64,000 bases of DNA from Symbiodinium natans. Taxonomy: Eukaryota > Sar > Dinophyceae > Suessiales > Symbiodiniaceae. Under the pieces are notes generated by a model, which was given only the letters and a program-made list of their open reading frames with translations, searched no databases and had not been told where the DNA came from. The position numbers were made by a program, and so were the translations under genes. The first letter of the stretch is position 1; the number at the start of each line of letters is the position of its first letter. This document shows positions 32,401 to 39,062 of this stretch, in pieces. The stretch is from the NCBI GenBank assembly GCA_905221605.1, contig CAJNDS010002187.1, forward strand, positions 297,501-361,500, given 5' to 3'.

Positions 32401-33503
32401 GCAGCACAGGGCCCGATTGCGTGATTTCCATGCAGGCTTTGTACGATCATTTACAAGGGATAACTAGCACAGCGTGAGCTCCCATGTACGGGGCCCGCGG
32501 CGCTTTCTCCAGTTTTATAGTTGAGGGTTGGGTTTTTGAGGTCTTGCAGGTGTGGCTTTAGGCTTGTTGGCATTGGGGCAGGAGGGGTAAGACCATACTG
32601 CAGCCAATGGACGTTTGCGGAGCTTCCCTGAGATACGGACAGGGAAGCGGTTGTATGGTTGCAGCTACTGCTGCGAACCGGCCTACCAACCAACCAACCA
32701 ACCAGCCATAGTGCAGCCAATGGGAGGGTCGTTCCTTTTATACTCCGACAAAAAACCCTACGTCCTAGGCCCCTCACAGCTAGCTGCTTTGGGGCTGCGA
32801 CCCTACCCCCACCCACCCCCCCCCCCCCAACCTCCCAAACCCTTCCCACCCCCACCCCCCGACCCATAACCGAATTTAAACAACCCCCGCCCCCCTTGCC
32901 CTCACCCTAACCCCCCCCCCTCAACTCCAAAACCCTCGTGAACCCGAAGCCAAGAGCCACCTACAGGAGACCCCGGCCCTTCTTCAGCGCCAGGCCTTGG
33001 TCGCTTTTTTGGGTTTCAATATGTTGTGAAGGGTTGAGGGCTTAGGGTTCAGACTTAGGCCCTAGGGTTGTTCGGGTGGAGATCGCAGGTTGCAAAGCTT
33101 AAGTTAAACTTTAGGGCCTCCCAGCTTGGTTTAGGGGTTGTTCAACGCGGCTGCCCAACAGCATGTGGCAATGCTTTTGATTATGTTGGGGTGTTGGGGT
33201 GTTGGGGTCTTTTCGCGTCGTGGACCCAAATTTTATTTGAAACCTCCACCCAAAAAAACCTAAGCCGCCTCATTTGTCGAAGCCCCCAGTGCCGCAATGT
33301 CCCGGACCCTTAACCCTAACACCGGAACCCCAGCAAACCCGAACCCTAAACCCTAAACCCCCCAAACCCCAAACCCCAAGCCCCAAACCCCAAGCCCCAA
33401 ACCCCAAGCCCCAAACCCCAAGCCCCAAAACCCCTAACCCCTAAACCCTACACCCCAGGCCAGGGCCTTACGCGGAAAGCACGGTACCCTCGCAGCCCTC
33501 TGA
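9205..33503 (+). CDS. Gene A: dinoflagellate-type coiled-coil protein, ≥24 short exons
   Basis: The real reading frame is split into exons of 16-60 nt that I joined by splice phase. In order, the peptides read ...DVFGKIKT, MIEDMITTMKENLQ, AETTKKAYCDSEMGKASDKK, TKIDAAATKSASLKKQ, VDINKELVVLAETE, ANMTKLRQEEKSLR, FATKEPETMKGMEGVKTAL, TLRDFYKDSGVE ... LKEALEALDATS, ETPALLQRQ, ARALRGKHGTLAAL-stop. The order and spacing match a large family of dinoflagellate coiled-coil proteins with IEDMI, KAYCDxE, GVKxAL-LRDFY, KYKTxEA and GLKEAL signatures. The molecular function of the family is not known to me. Donors are GT, GC and GA; acceptors are mostly AG|G. Introns are full of TTTAGGG/CCCTAAA. One intron (21731-26849) contains a complete membrane-protein gene, and another (30386-32966) a tandem repeat. 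The 5' end is not determined; it may extend upstream of 9205. The exon 14-15 junction is unresolved. Confidence 0.78.
9288..9376. repeat. (TTTAGGG)n at the 5' end of a gene A intron
   Basis: Near-perfect TTTAGGG units starting 19 bases after the exon 1 donor. C-rich CCCTAAA units lie at the other end of the same intron (9540-9640, 9740-9775, 10100-10150). Confidence 0.95.
10386..10413 (+). CDS. Gene A exon 2
   Basis: A 28-nt exon between CTGCAG|G and |GTGGGT. Reads R-RMDSMLRTE in the phase left by exon 1 and ends in phase 0. Confidence 0.7.
10956..10993 (+). CDS. Gene A exon 3
   Basis: Acceptor ATTCAG|A, donor GT. Reads TGASADVFGKIK plus a split Thr codon. FGKIK(T) leads into MIEDMI of exon 4, a hallmark junction of the family. 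Confidence 0.75.
11290..11415. repeat. (TTTAGGG)n block
   Basis: Near-perfect units directly upstream of exon 4. This is one of the introns where the G-rich strand lies at the 3' end, against the general trend. Confidence 0.95.
11430..11472 (+). CDS. Gene A exon 4
   Basis: After ACTGAG|G, completes the Thr codon and reads MIEDMITTMKENLQ. GC donor (CTCCAG|GC). Phase 0 at the end. Confidence 0.8.
11964..12023 (+). CDS. Gene A exon 5
   Basis: After GTGTCAG|G reads AETTKKAYCDSEMGKASDKK in phase 0 and ends at a GC donor. The KAYCDxE segment is the most diagnostic motif of the family. Confidence 0.82.
12316..12437. mobile_element. MITE-A copy 2
   Basis: Starts near GTTTACGAAAATACGGGACC and ends in CCCAATTTCGGAAGCC, with the internal CAGTAGG...AATAAGGACCCC motif shared with the copies at 39063 and 46737. 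It lies in a gene A intron. Confidence 0.55.
12767..12782 (+). CDS. Gene A candidate 16-nt microexon
   Basis: Acceptor CCAAG|G, GC donor. Reads EADMD plus A, which with the GC of the next exon gives Ser, producing ...SDKK-EADMDS-TKID. It supplies the right phase between exons 5 and 6, which otherwise do not match in phase. The candidate was chosen partly for that reason, so it needs transcript evidence. Confidence 0.4.
13405..13454 (+). CDS. Gene A exon 6
   Basis: After CCGAG|G reads TKIDAAATKSASLKKQ and ends in phase 0 at a GT donor (CAA|GTGGCG). KID...KSASLK is typical of the family directly after the KAYCDxE segment. Confidence 0.8.
13700..13785. repeat. (CCCTAAA)n at the 3' end of a gene A intron
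   Basis: Near-perfect units upstream of the acceptor at 13835. Confidence 0.95.
13836..13877 (+). CDS. Gene A exon 7
   Basis: Acceptor CCCCGAG|G, GC donor (GAG|GCC). Reads VDINKELVVLAETE, phase 0 on both sides. Confidence 0.8.
13888..14060. repeat. (CCCTAAA)n block
   Basis: Perfect then degenerate CCCTAAA directly after exon 7. Confidence 0.95.
14308..14405. repeat. TA/TATATG microsatellite
   Basis: Irregular alternating AT tract within a gene A intron. Confidence 0.9.
14454..14497 (+). CDS. Gene A exon 8
   Basis: After GACCAG|G reads ANMTKLRQEEKSLR plus GG, before a GC donor. The joined text AETE-ANMTKLRQEE has no gap relative to the family. Confidence 0.8.
15416..15475 (+). CDS. Gene A exon 9
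   Basis: After CAAAG|G completes a Gly codon, reads FATKEPETMKGMEGVKTAL and ends in AG before a GC donor. GMEGVKTAL is diagnostic of the family. Confidence 0.83.
16039..16128. mobile_element. MITE-B copy 1
   Basis: Imperfect inverted repeat with GTTCCCCTTAT...CAGTCC at the left and AAGGACTGCTAGTATAAGGG...GAACATCC at the right. It matches the element at 27218-27321. Confidence 0.6.
16430..16570. repeat. Degenerate (CCCTAAA)n at the 3' end of a gene A intron
   Basis: CCCTAAA, CCCCAAA and CCCGAAG variants. The 5' end of the same intron carries TTTAGGG (15495-15530). Confidence 0.9.
16617..16653 (+). CDS. Gene A exon 10
   Basis: Acceptor CCCCAG|G, donor GT. AG from exon 9 plus G gives Arg, then TLRDFYKDSGVE. 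This is the LRDFY segment that follows GVKxAL in the family. Confidence 0.83.
16690..16850. repeat. Degenerate (TTTAGGG)n block
   Basis: G-rich units at the 5' end of the intron after exon 10. CCCTAAA units (17080-17245) occupy the 3' end. Confidence 0.9.
17265..17298 (+). CDS. Gene A exon 11
   Basis: After CAACAG|G reads VTSGERKGAAG plus G, GC donor. It is a Gly-rich linker before the VISRLE segment, as in the family. Confidence 0.68.
17461..17597. repeat. (GATA)n-type microsatellite
   Basis: ATAGATAGATAG and GATATAGATATA runs. The 3' end passes into a partial MITE-A (17594-17642). Confidence 0.9.
17594..17642. mobile_element. Partial MITE-A copy
   Basis: GGGTTTCCGAAAATGGGTGT followed by CCCCAGTTTTGCGAAGTACC. 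It is shorter than the other copies. Confidence 0.4.
17935..18581. repeat. Polypurine (GAAA)n tract, about 650 bp
   Basis: Almost pure purine on the + strand, with GAAA, GGAA and GAAAC units. It is preceded by a T-rich run (17868-17930). The long open frames on both strands are products of this tract, not genes. It lies in a gene A intron. Confidence 0.95.
18770..19205. repeat. Degenerate tandem repeat with GCAAATGGG and G/C-run hairpins
   Basis: Units carry CAAATGGG (about 18857, 18970, 19056), CAAGC(G/T)TGCTT (about 18913, 18990, 19107) and AAAACTCAT(C/T)TTGCG. Two units contain a G-run followed by a C-run before GCTTTTT. Spacing is about 85-115 bp. Confidence 0.7.
19692..19720 (+). CDS. 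Gene A exon 12
   Basis: A 29-nt exon after TGCCCAG|G, donor GTGTGC. G from exon 11 plus GC gives Gly, then VISRLEACW. This matches the G-IIxxLE position of the family. Confidence 0.7.
20256..20400. repeat. (TC)n microsatellite
   Basis: CTCTCTCT tracts with an ATCTATCC interlude, in the intron between exons 12 and 13. Confidence 0.95.
20550..20595 (+). CDS. Gene A exon 13
   Basis: After CGCTGCAG|G reads DVEADMAMSLSQMCS. The 5' phase fits exon 12. The 3' end is uncertain: the GT donor at 20596 leaves phase 1, which does not match exon 14. A small exon may be missing between them, or another donor is used. Confidence 0.62.
21480..21622. repeat. (CCCTAAA)n array
   Basis: About twenty near-perfect units ending just before the TTTTCAG at 21628. 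Confidence 0.97.
21674..21730 (+). CDS. Gene A exon 14
   Basis: After CGGGAG|G reads AEMGYKKDMQDMKLERTQK. It probably ends at a GA donor (AAG|GATTGG) in phase 0, which leads directly into EKDIQYKTSE of exon 15. The frame stays open further on both sides, so the boundaries are approximate. Confidence 0.68.
22474..22653. mobile_element. MITE-C: 180-bp inverted repeat
   Basis: The left arm AAACTCTTAC...TTAGGAGGGAATGGGGGA is the reverse complement of the right arm TTCCCCCATTCCCTCCTAA...GTAAGAGTTT, allowing a small internal loop. An AT microsatellite fills the centre (22555-22600). The whole element could form one long hairpin. Confidence 0.75.
23346..25152 (+). CDS. Polytopic membrane protein, two exons, nested in gene A intron
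   Basis: Exon 1 is 23346-23846 and exon 2 is 23974-25152 (TAA). I infer a 127-nt intron (23847-23973) with a GC donor and AG|G acceptor; it joins ...GSLR to ELPPSKFETAEELDG in phase, giving about 559 aa. The start ATG at 23346 begins MASLLFLLSAFSF, a signal peptide or anchor; an ATG at 23328 is also possible. The ectodomain-like region (about residues 30-145) is rich in Trp and Cys. Then come a TM segment (CWLIGMGITLLLGSL) and, in exon 2, six or seven more hydrophobic segments such as SDFVSGLLYVF, GAFTMFIVAMG, AIVTCAVFFLL, FTFLLSLVTNV, IIAGIVLCCVTMI and VAAAIVFMVLL. I do not recognise the family; it may be a transporter or channel-like protein. It is on the same strand as gene A, between its exons 14 and 15. 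A frameshift is an alternative to the intron. Confidence 0.75.
25153..26310. other. Downstream of the membrane-protein gene, no gene recognised
   Basis: Mostly unique sequence of gene A's largest intron, with a 90-bp repeated element (25572-25661) and weak CCCTAAA at 25795-25865. A short row of AGAAGCCCT 9-mers (26265-26312) precedes a CCCTAAA array. Confidence 0.6.
25572..25661. mobile_element. Element D copy 1 (CTTGGGAAT...GGGGAGTATAG)
   Basis: Shares CTTGGGAATxATTTT, TATAAA(A/G)CCCAAGAGG and the 20-mer ATTAAGGTTCTAAGGGGAGT with 52532-52622. CTTGGG/CCCAAG pair across a loop. It is an unnamed short interspersed repeat. Confidence 0.7.
26313..26378. repeat. (CCCTAAA)n array
   Basis: Perfect units. 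A second perfect block lies at 26505-26579 and degenerate ones at 26450-26504. Confidence 0.95.
26850..26887 (+). CDS. Gene A exon 15
   Basis: Acceptor CAGCAGCAG|G. Reads EKDIQYKTSEAQ plus AG, before a GA donor (AG|GACGGG). Only this donor gives the family spacing (KYKTxEA ... LD) when joined to exon 16. QYKTSEA is diagnostic. Confidence 0.78.
27218..27321. mobile_element. MITE-B copy 2, perfect hairpin
   Basis: Terminal inverted repeats of about 40 bp: GGGATGTTCC...CAGTCCTTATTAGGGATT against AATCCCTATTAAGGACTG...GGAACATCCC. A short loop of about 20 bp separates them. It matches 16039-16128. Confidence 0.8.
27600..27790. repeat. (CCCTAAA)n array
   Basis: Degenerate, then perfect CCCTAAA, then CCCCAAA, ending 25 bases before the exon 16 acceptor. 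TTTAGGG/TTGAGGG units (26905-27020) lie at the 5' end of the same intron. Confidence 0.95.
27815..27855 (+). CDS. Gene A exon 16
   Basis: After ATCCAG|G (completing Arg) reads LDSELNNLNSDKE plus A, GC donor. Confidence 0.78.
28378..28423 (+). CDS. Gene A exon 17
   Basis: After CTTGAG|G completes Ser, reads LETEMGALLEFTKG plus CT, GT donor. It matches the TELxAxLEYL segment with exact spacing. Confidence 0.8.
28455..28650. repeat. Perfect (TTTAGGG)n array, about 27 units
   Basis: Begins about 30 bases after the exon 17 donor. CCCTAAA units at 29270-29330 lie at the 3' end of the same intron. Confidence 0.97.
29358..29403 (+). CDS. Gene A exon 18
   Basis: After TGCGCAG|G completes Leu, reads EAECLVTPESFAEKQ and ends in phase 0 at a GC donor. 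Confidence 0.8.
29928..29953 (+). CDS. Gene A exon 19, 26-nt microexon
   Basis: Acceptor TGCCAG|G, donor GT. Reads AKRQQEID plus GG. It was predicted from the family (RREAEIxGLKEAL) and found in the expected interval with both phases correct, so it is a strong internal check of the gene model. Confidence 0.78.
30349..30385 (+). CDS. Gene A exon 20
   Basis: After CCAAAG|G completes Gly, reads LKEALEALDATS and ends in phase 0 at a GT donor. Confidence 0.82.
30405..30478. repeat. (GA)n microsatellite
   Basis: GAGAGCGAGAG to GAGAGAGAGA tract just after exon 20. Confidence 0.95.
30681..32450 (+). repeat. Three-copy tandem repeat with coding-like content
   Basis: Units start at 30681, 31492 and 32196 with TGTTTTCTGCCTCCTCTACG. 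Unit 1 is 811 bp and contains an open frame (30680-31459) reading MFSASSTLPFDRYFRKAAFS..., a basic part (FRKMVQHRARLRD) and an acidic C-terminal part ending SSTCRDPVG-stop. Unit 2 (704 bp) lacks about 14 bp near its start and about 93 bp in the middle (after CATGATAT), both of which break the frame. Unit 3 is truncated at about 255 bp, ending after CGTGATTTCCATGCAGGC. Apart from these indels, copies differ at only a few bases, so duplication is recent. The protein family is not recognised. It lies inside the gene A intron 30386-32966; the unit could be an exonised repeat or a mobile gene fragment. Confidence 0.8.
32967..32993 (+). CDS. Gene A exon 21, 27-nt microexon
   Basis: After CCTACAG|G reads ETPALLQRQ, GC donor. 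Family members continue after the LKEAL-ILD segment with a short E...LLQxR stretch, which this provides. Confidence 0.7.
33310..33450. repeat. CCCTAAA/CCCCAAG variant block
   Basis: Alternating CCCCAAA/CCCCAAG 7-mers just before the last exon of gene A. Confidence 0.9.
33459..33503 (+). CDS. Gene A last exon with stop
   Basis: After CCCCAG|G reads ARALRGKHGTLAAL and ends at TGA (33501-33503). A short basic LRG-containing tail is the usual C-terminus of the family, so this is taken as the end of gene A. Confidence 0.68.
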   Translation, partial: ARALRGKHGTLAAL

Positions 33504-35311
33504 GTTCATGAGGCGACCCAGGGTGTCAGGTTCAGGGCTCAGGGTTTCGGGTTTGGGGTTTGGGTTAGCAGAAATTGTACAGGGTTTGTGTCCGGGGTCT
33601 TGGGGCGGGTGTTGGGGCGGGCGGGTTTTGGGTGGGTTTTGGTTGGATTCCGATGATTCGCTCGCTTTTCGGGCGAGTTGGTTTTTCGGTTTTTCGAGGG
33701 GGCATCTTGGGCCTTGGGGCCTTGTTTACATGTATTCGTTTGTGGCGCTTTTGTGGAGGCGGATCTACCGTGCAGTGCCGACAGGTTTAGCCAAATAGCT
33801 TTGCACATTCAGAATAGTAAGAGGTGTAAGTAAACTGAACATTTGACTTCCAGCGACGGCTTGCAGCGGCTTGCAACTTTGTAAACCAGAATGATGCAGG
33901 GCTTCGTGTGGTGCCAGCTTGTTTAGACAACCGACTTTGCAAATTCAGAGCTCGACTTATCCTGGTTTAGGGTTTAGGGTTTAGGGTTTAGGGCTTTGGG
34001 GTTTGGTTTCCGGGCTCAGGGTTTATCAGGGTTTAGAGCATGGGACTTGAGATTCAAGGTTTCTACATCGGACCGGATGCTTTTATAAGGTCTACATGGG
34101 CTCACATGGGACGTCTGCTGTGCGTGCAATGTCGTCACAACCGGTGACCACTGCCCATCTGACTGAAGATGTCCTTGGTAGCAGCCCCCTCAGCACGCAA
34201 CATTTGGGGTTTTCCGACATTAGGGGTACCTTAATGGGGGTATGATTATAACGGGATCCTACTTTTTGAAGATCTATATTGGGGGTCCCCTACTTTCGTA
34301 AACCCCCCATTTGCAGCGTTTTGTTTGGCACGCTGGCTTGAAAGTCCTGTTTGCGTCCAGCAGACGTTCCAGCTGGTCCTTAATGCTGGACCCCTGCCCG
34401 TCCCAGTCCAGAACCTCAGATATTGACAGGCCCTGCCATTCCTAAATATGCGTCTGAAGTTTTGACACAAAGCACAGCAAAAACACCCCCAAAGACACGG
34501 CACTCTGCCCAAATTTCGGCTCCTGTATTTGGGTGTTCGGCTTTGTGAGGGGCTTTGGGTTTCGAGGCTGGGTTTGCAGGCCCTGAACCCTCAGTGCTAA
34601 CAACATTACACTTTTTCCTTTCAACGGGCATGTGTGAACCTGAAGGCATGTCGTCCCCTTAGGGCACTGCGGACGTAGAGCCACCAAGCCCTATCGGATC
34701 CTTGTGCTGACAGGAGACTGGATCCCCCCCCAGTATCCCATGAGAAATTCTCGAAGGAAATGGAAGCCTGTGCACAATGCCTTTGCCAACTGTACGTAGT
34801 CGCCAGACACAACAACCCCAACAGCCCGTTAAACCTCTAAAACCCTTCTTCTGCAACTCTTAAACACCTTGTATCCTTCAAGAAGCCCAAGCGCCTGGTG
34901 GACTCCCTAAAGCCATCGGCCTTAGACCCAACAGCAGGTGTGGACGCTGAGCGGCGGATGAGAGCCACATGAAGCGGCCAAAACATGCGTGTGAACAGCA
35001 GACTTTTCGACTCATCGGTAGACTTGGAGTACCCTACTCTTCGGTGTTGTTGCCAAGTTTATGCTGGTAGCCTTGTCCTCCTGCAACTCTGTCAGCTCTT
35101 CTTGCTAGCGCATTTTGTGTAGTTGTCGGGTCTTGTCTGCCTGGGTGTTCAGGCCTTTGAGGTATTGAGGGCTTCGGTACTGTTTCGGGCTTTAGGGTTT
35201 AAGCGGTTTAGGGTCTAGGGTTGAGGGTTTAGGGTGTTTGAGGGATTAGGTAGGGTTGCGGCCTTGGAGATTTGGGGCTGTGCACTGTTGAATCTTAAAG
35301 ATTTCGGAAAG
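33504..35311. other. Between gene A and the methyltransferase, no secure gene
   Basis: Unique DNA with weak TTTAGGG (33965-34010), a MITE-A copy (34204-34312), and open frames at 33508-33808 and 34246-34856 that have no recognisable motif. Confidence 0.5.
34204..34312. mobile_element. MITE-A copy (opposite orientation)
   Basis: GGGGTTTTCCGACATTAGGG at the left and CCCTACTTTCGTAAACCCCC at the right, forming terminal inverted repeats. The internal CCTACTTTT corresponds to the reverse complement of the TAGTAGG core of other copies. Confidence 0.65.
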
Positions 35312-35354
35312 GTCCTGACGGTGGACCCCTCCGACACCCAGCACACCGTGAAGA
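35312..35354 (+). CDS. Weak exon candidate
   Basis: After CGGAAAG|G reads VLTVDPSDTQHTVK, before a GC donor and CCCTAAA repeats. It has exon-like context (5' TTTAGGG, 3' CCCTAAA), but the gene is unknown. Confidence 0.3.
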
Positions 35355-35607
35355 GCCCGAAACCCTACTGGCCTAAACCCTAAACCCTAAACCCTAAGCC
35401 CTAAGCCCTAAACCCTAAACCCTAAACCCCAAACTCTAAACCCTAAACCCCAAACCAAACCCCTCACAAACTCAACCTTCAGGCCCTAAAGGCGGCGCTC
35501 CTTGTTGCATCCTACCCAGATGCCCCGTCTCGCGGCTCCAGATCTTCGAAGCCTTTGTATTCGAGAACGCTTTAACATCTTCTACTATTGTCCTATCCTG
35601 TCAAGCC

Positions 35608-36447
35608 ATGTGGCTTCTGTGCCTCGGGACTCTCTGGTGGTGTGCGGGGGCCATCGTCGTCAAGCCCGCGCTGAACGCTGTAAACGCTTTGAACTCTCTG
35701 CCTCCATGCACAGGTCCGGTGTCCTTGCTGCAAGAACCTGTCCAGGATGCGTTTGACAAGATTTACACCAAGCATCTTTGGGGCGGCGATGGAGTTACTC
35801 GCTCTAGATCAGGGCCCGGAAGCAACATCGGCCGAGCAACCGAAACTCTCTGCTCCGTGATCTTTGAGGCCTTGCTCAAAGCTTCAAAGGAGAAGGAGGC
35901 AGCAGGAATGACCGAGTACGAGCTCAATTTCCTGGATGCTCCAAGCGGTGACTTCTTCTGGATGCCCGGGTGTCTCTCGCGAATCGCTTCTCGGCTTCCA
36001 GCTGGTGCCAGGCTCAACTACCAGGGAGTTGACGTTTCCGACGTGGCCACCGGCATCGCTGAGGGCAAGAGAGCTTCCGCCCAAGCATCTGTGCCGACTG
36101 TCACCATCGAGCCCTTCAAAACGCTCAACCTCGCGGAGGCAGGGATCCTCGGACGGACCTTCCCTGCAAAGCACTTTGATGTAATCAACTGCCGAGATGC
36201 TCTTCAGCACAATGCCATGGAGCTCGTCCACGCCATTCTCGGCAACTTCAACCTGGCAGGAACCTGGCTCGTGAACGATGTTGACACCGCCGGAGCGAAC
36301 GGCAAAGATATCCGGGCAGGCCAATTCCGGCCCATTGACATCACCGCGCCTCCCTTCAACAATGTGCCAGAATGCTTGCAAGCCGGCCCGGTGAGAAGAA
36401 GAGAGAATGAACATTTTGGGATCTTCAAGCTGCCTCTGACAGCTTGA
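35608..36447 (+). CDS. SAM-dependent methyltransferase-like protein with signal peptide
   Basis: An uninterrupted 279-aa frame from ATG to TGA. Residues 1-17 (MWLLCLGTLWWCAGAIV) look like a signal peptide or anchor. A WGG...SRSGPGSN segment (about 58-73) precedes the SAM-binding motif I LDAPSGDFFWM (109-119), an acidic post-motif (YQGVDVS, 138-144) and FDVINCRDALQH (190-201), and the protein ends with EHFGIFKLPL. This order (SGPGS, D-x-PSGDFxWM, GVDxS, CRDxLQH, FGxFxLP) is that of a class I methyltransferase-like family. The substrate is unknown, and the secretory signal suggests an endomembrane or secreted location. There are no introns or telomere-like repeats inside, unlike genes A and B, so a retrogene origin is possible. 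An ATG at 35521 (out of frame) is not used. Confidence 0.8.
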   Translation: MWLLCLGTLWWCAGAIVVKPALNAVNALNSLPPCTGPVSLLQEPVQDAFDKIYTKHLWGGDGVTRSRSGPGSNIGRATETLCSVIFEALLKASKEKEAAGMTEYELNFLDAPSGDFFWMPGCLSRIASRLPAGARLNYQGVDVSDVATGIAEGKRASAQASVPTVTIEPFKTLNLAEAGILGRTFPAKHFDVINCRDALQHNAMELVHAILGNFNLAGTWLVNDVDTAGANGKDIRAGQFRPIDITAPPFNNVPECLQAGPVRRRENEHFGIFKLPLTA

Positions 36448-36622
36448 AGAGTGCTCCCCTGGCCTTGCCGCACTCACGAGCAGGCGCGGCGACATGCCAC
36501 CCCAGGCCACGACCTCTGTGTGCTTGGACGAGAGAAACGGGGCGTACTTCCTGGTGTGTAGTGGGGCATGTGAGAATGAGGTACCCTACATAATCCCCTA
36601 GTTAAGGAGCACGTGCATAGAT

Positions 36623-36721
36623 ACGTATATAATTACATACATACATACATAAATACATACATACATACATACATACATACATACATACATACATACCCAC
36701 ATACATACATACATGCATGCA

Positions 36722-36754
<33 letters not shown>

Positions 36755-36757
36755 CAC
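36623..36757. repeat. (CATA)n microsatellite
   Basis: CATACATACATA runs downstream of the methyltransferase gene. The tyrosine/isoleucine/histidine-rich frame through it is an artefact. Confidence 0.95.
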
Positions 36758-38610
36758 ACACGGCAAGAGAAAGACACAAGCCTGAAGCTGCCATTAACCC
36801 TGATCAAGGTCTCTTGGGGCCGGGCTTTTCTACCTCAATTAGGGCAGGGCGTCGTAGTCAGTTATCCGAAATTCGGGTTCGGGAGAGGATGTTTTACTGT
36901 CTTTGCCCTTTACAGCCTATGCCATAACGCATTGTTCACCCCCACCCGCTAAAAGGTCTCCGAAAGCCTACGCCCTCAATCCGGAACCTTAAGCCGAAGC
37001 CCTGGACCCTGCTTTTAGAAGCCCACCAGTTTAGGGTCTACCGGGCTCAACTCAAAAGCTGGCGGAGGGGCTTTGCTTGGAGGTTCATGCGGTAACTCGC
37101 TGTAAGTATAGTTGGCTTTCCTACCTACACCTTAAATCCAAAATCCAAAGCTCTACTTGTAGCCCCAGATATAACGAATGACCCTAGCGACGCGCCTTTT
37201 CTTTCCTGGTCGCTTCGGCTGGGTGAGCGTTAGGTGTTGCTGGAGGGCGTAGCACCTTCGTCAAAAGCTGGTTTAGAAACCCCATAGAAACTACTTGCTT
37301 GAGAGAACACAGCTTAGTTTAGGATGCGCTGCTGTGTGCTGACTTCGTCGCCAGAGCCACGAAGCAACTCGTGCGTTGATGCAGGGATGCTGACGAGATT
37401 GGTTGGAGTGTGTAGCTTCAACAGAGGATGCTTGGGCGCGATCAATAGTAGGCCCTAAGCCCTAAGCCCTAAACCATAAGCCCTAAGCCCTAAACCGGCG
37501 CAAAAAATCATCTTGGCAACCAGGTTTTTTTGGGAGGCGCCGGGTAAGTTCGCGAGGTTCTCTTTGGGTTTGGGGGGGGTTATTGCAGTCAATTTTTTCA
37601 AGGGACCACAAGGGAATACGATGTTTAGGGCTTCCCTATTTTCTGGGACCTGAACCCTAAACCCCAAATCCTCATCCCTGGGGTTTTGGAGCGTGGAGCC
37701 AGAAGGTCTTGGGTATCCGGCTTGCAGCAGGGCATGCCCCACCATCAACTCAACCCTCAGCCTTACATAGCTCTAAACCCCAAGCCCTAGATTCTAGACC
37801 CTATAGACTCTAGACTCTAAGCCCTAAACCCTAAACCCTAAACCCTCGACCCTAAACTCTAAACCCTAAACCTTCCAACTCCAAGCTCAATAGCCCGTCC
37901 CCACCACGTCCTTTCAAGCGTCCCCCGCCGGTTCGTTTAGACCAAAGCTTGGGCATATTGCCCGCGCCCCAAACCCCCCAACCCTAAACCCTCCACCCTA
38001 AGCCCTAAGTCCTCAAGTCCTAAGTCCTAAATCCTAAGCCCTAAGCCCTAAGCCCTCAGCCCTAAGCCCTAAGTCCTAAGGCCCAAGTCCTAAGTCCTAA
38101 GCCCCGAGCCCTAAGCCCTGGGCCCTTCCTCCCGTCCGCGCGGGTTGAATCCTCTGGGAGCGGGTGCCTCGCCCGCGCACGAGATGCCGTCGGCAAGTGG
38201 CTATCCTGCGCTCCTTGGGCCGATTTCAGAGCTCGGACCCTTGAATTTGGCACCCTCCTCGGGGGAAAACCCCTTTTTGCAGTCTTTTCGCAAGCGAAAA
38301 CCACCCGGACAGGTCTCCCGGGACCCTCCCCCGCCCAAGCTCCGGGAGAGCCCTAGAACCTAAATTTGGGGTTTAAGGCTTGGGGTTTAGGGCTCCCCAG
38401 CCCTCAGCTCCAACCCCCACAACCCCTCGAACCTAAACTCGAAGGCTTCAGTGTTGCCATGTTTAAGACCGCTGGATACGCTCTGCAACCGGTTTTGAGG
38501 GGTGTTTCAGGTGTACGCTTCTGCAAGGGACACATGATTAACGCGAAGTGCGTACCAGCTGAGAGTCGTAGGAGGATCCTTAGAGTAAATCCCCCAGAGA
38601 CATCTTCAAG
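36758..38610. other. No secure gene; scattered CCCTAAG/CCCTAAA
   Basis: Unique DNA with CCCTAAG/TCCTAAG variants at 37775-37880 and 37990-38125. Open frames at 37455-37748 and 38062-38363 have no recognisable motif. Confidence 0.5.
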
Positions 38611-38877
38611 AGACTTAGGGTTTAGGGTTTAGGGTTTTCCCTAAACCCTAAACCCTAAACCCTAAACCCTAAACCCTAAACCCTAAACCCTAAACCCTAA
38701 ACCCTAAACCCTAAACCCTAAACCCTAAACCCTAAACCCTAAACCCTAAACCCTAAACCCTAAACCCTAAACCCTAAACCTAACCCTAAACCCTAAACCC
38801 TAAACCCTAAACCCTAAACCCTAAACCCTAAACCCTAAACCCTAAACCCTAAACCCTAAACCCTAAACCCTAAACCC
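38611..38877. repeat. Inverted telomere-like junction and perfect (CCCTAAA)n array
   Basis: Two and a half TTTAGGG units (38615-38636) abut about 33 CCCTAAA units (38639-38877) through TTTTCCC. This is a head-to-head arrangement, with one CCTAACC slip near 38780. Confidence 0.95.
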
Positions 38878-38922
38878 AAACCCCCCCAAACACAAGATCC
38901 CAAGCTCAGAGCCCGAATCCAG

Positions 38923-38998
38923 GAGCAACTATGCGTCGCGCGCCGCCTCCAACTCTTCTTTGCCGGGCAGCCCGTGCTCTCCTGGCTCAGGGTTGAGG
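38923..38998 (+). CDS. Candidate 5' exon of gene B
   Basis: After AATCCAG|G one frame reads SNYASRAASNSSLPGSPCSP, ending in phase 2 at a GT donor, which matches the phase of the exon at 43304. A Ser/Pro-rich N-terminal segment is plausible for a kinase. Another frame (EQLCVARRLQ) is also open. If real, the Mei2-like gene at 40.1 kb would be nested in gene B. Confidence 0.3.
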
Positions 38999-39062
38999 GG
39001 GGTTTAGGGTTTAGGGTTTAGGGTTAGGGTTTAGGGTTTGGGCTTGGGGTTTAGGGCTTAAA

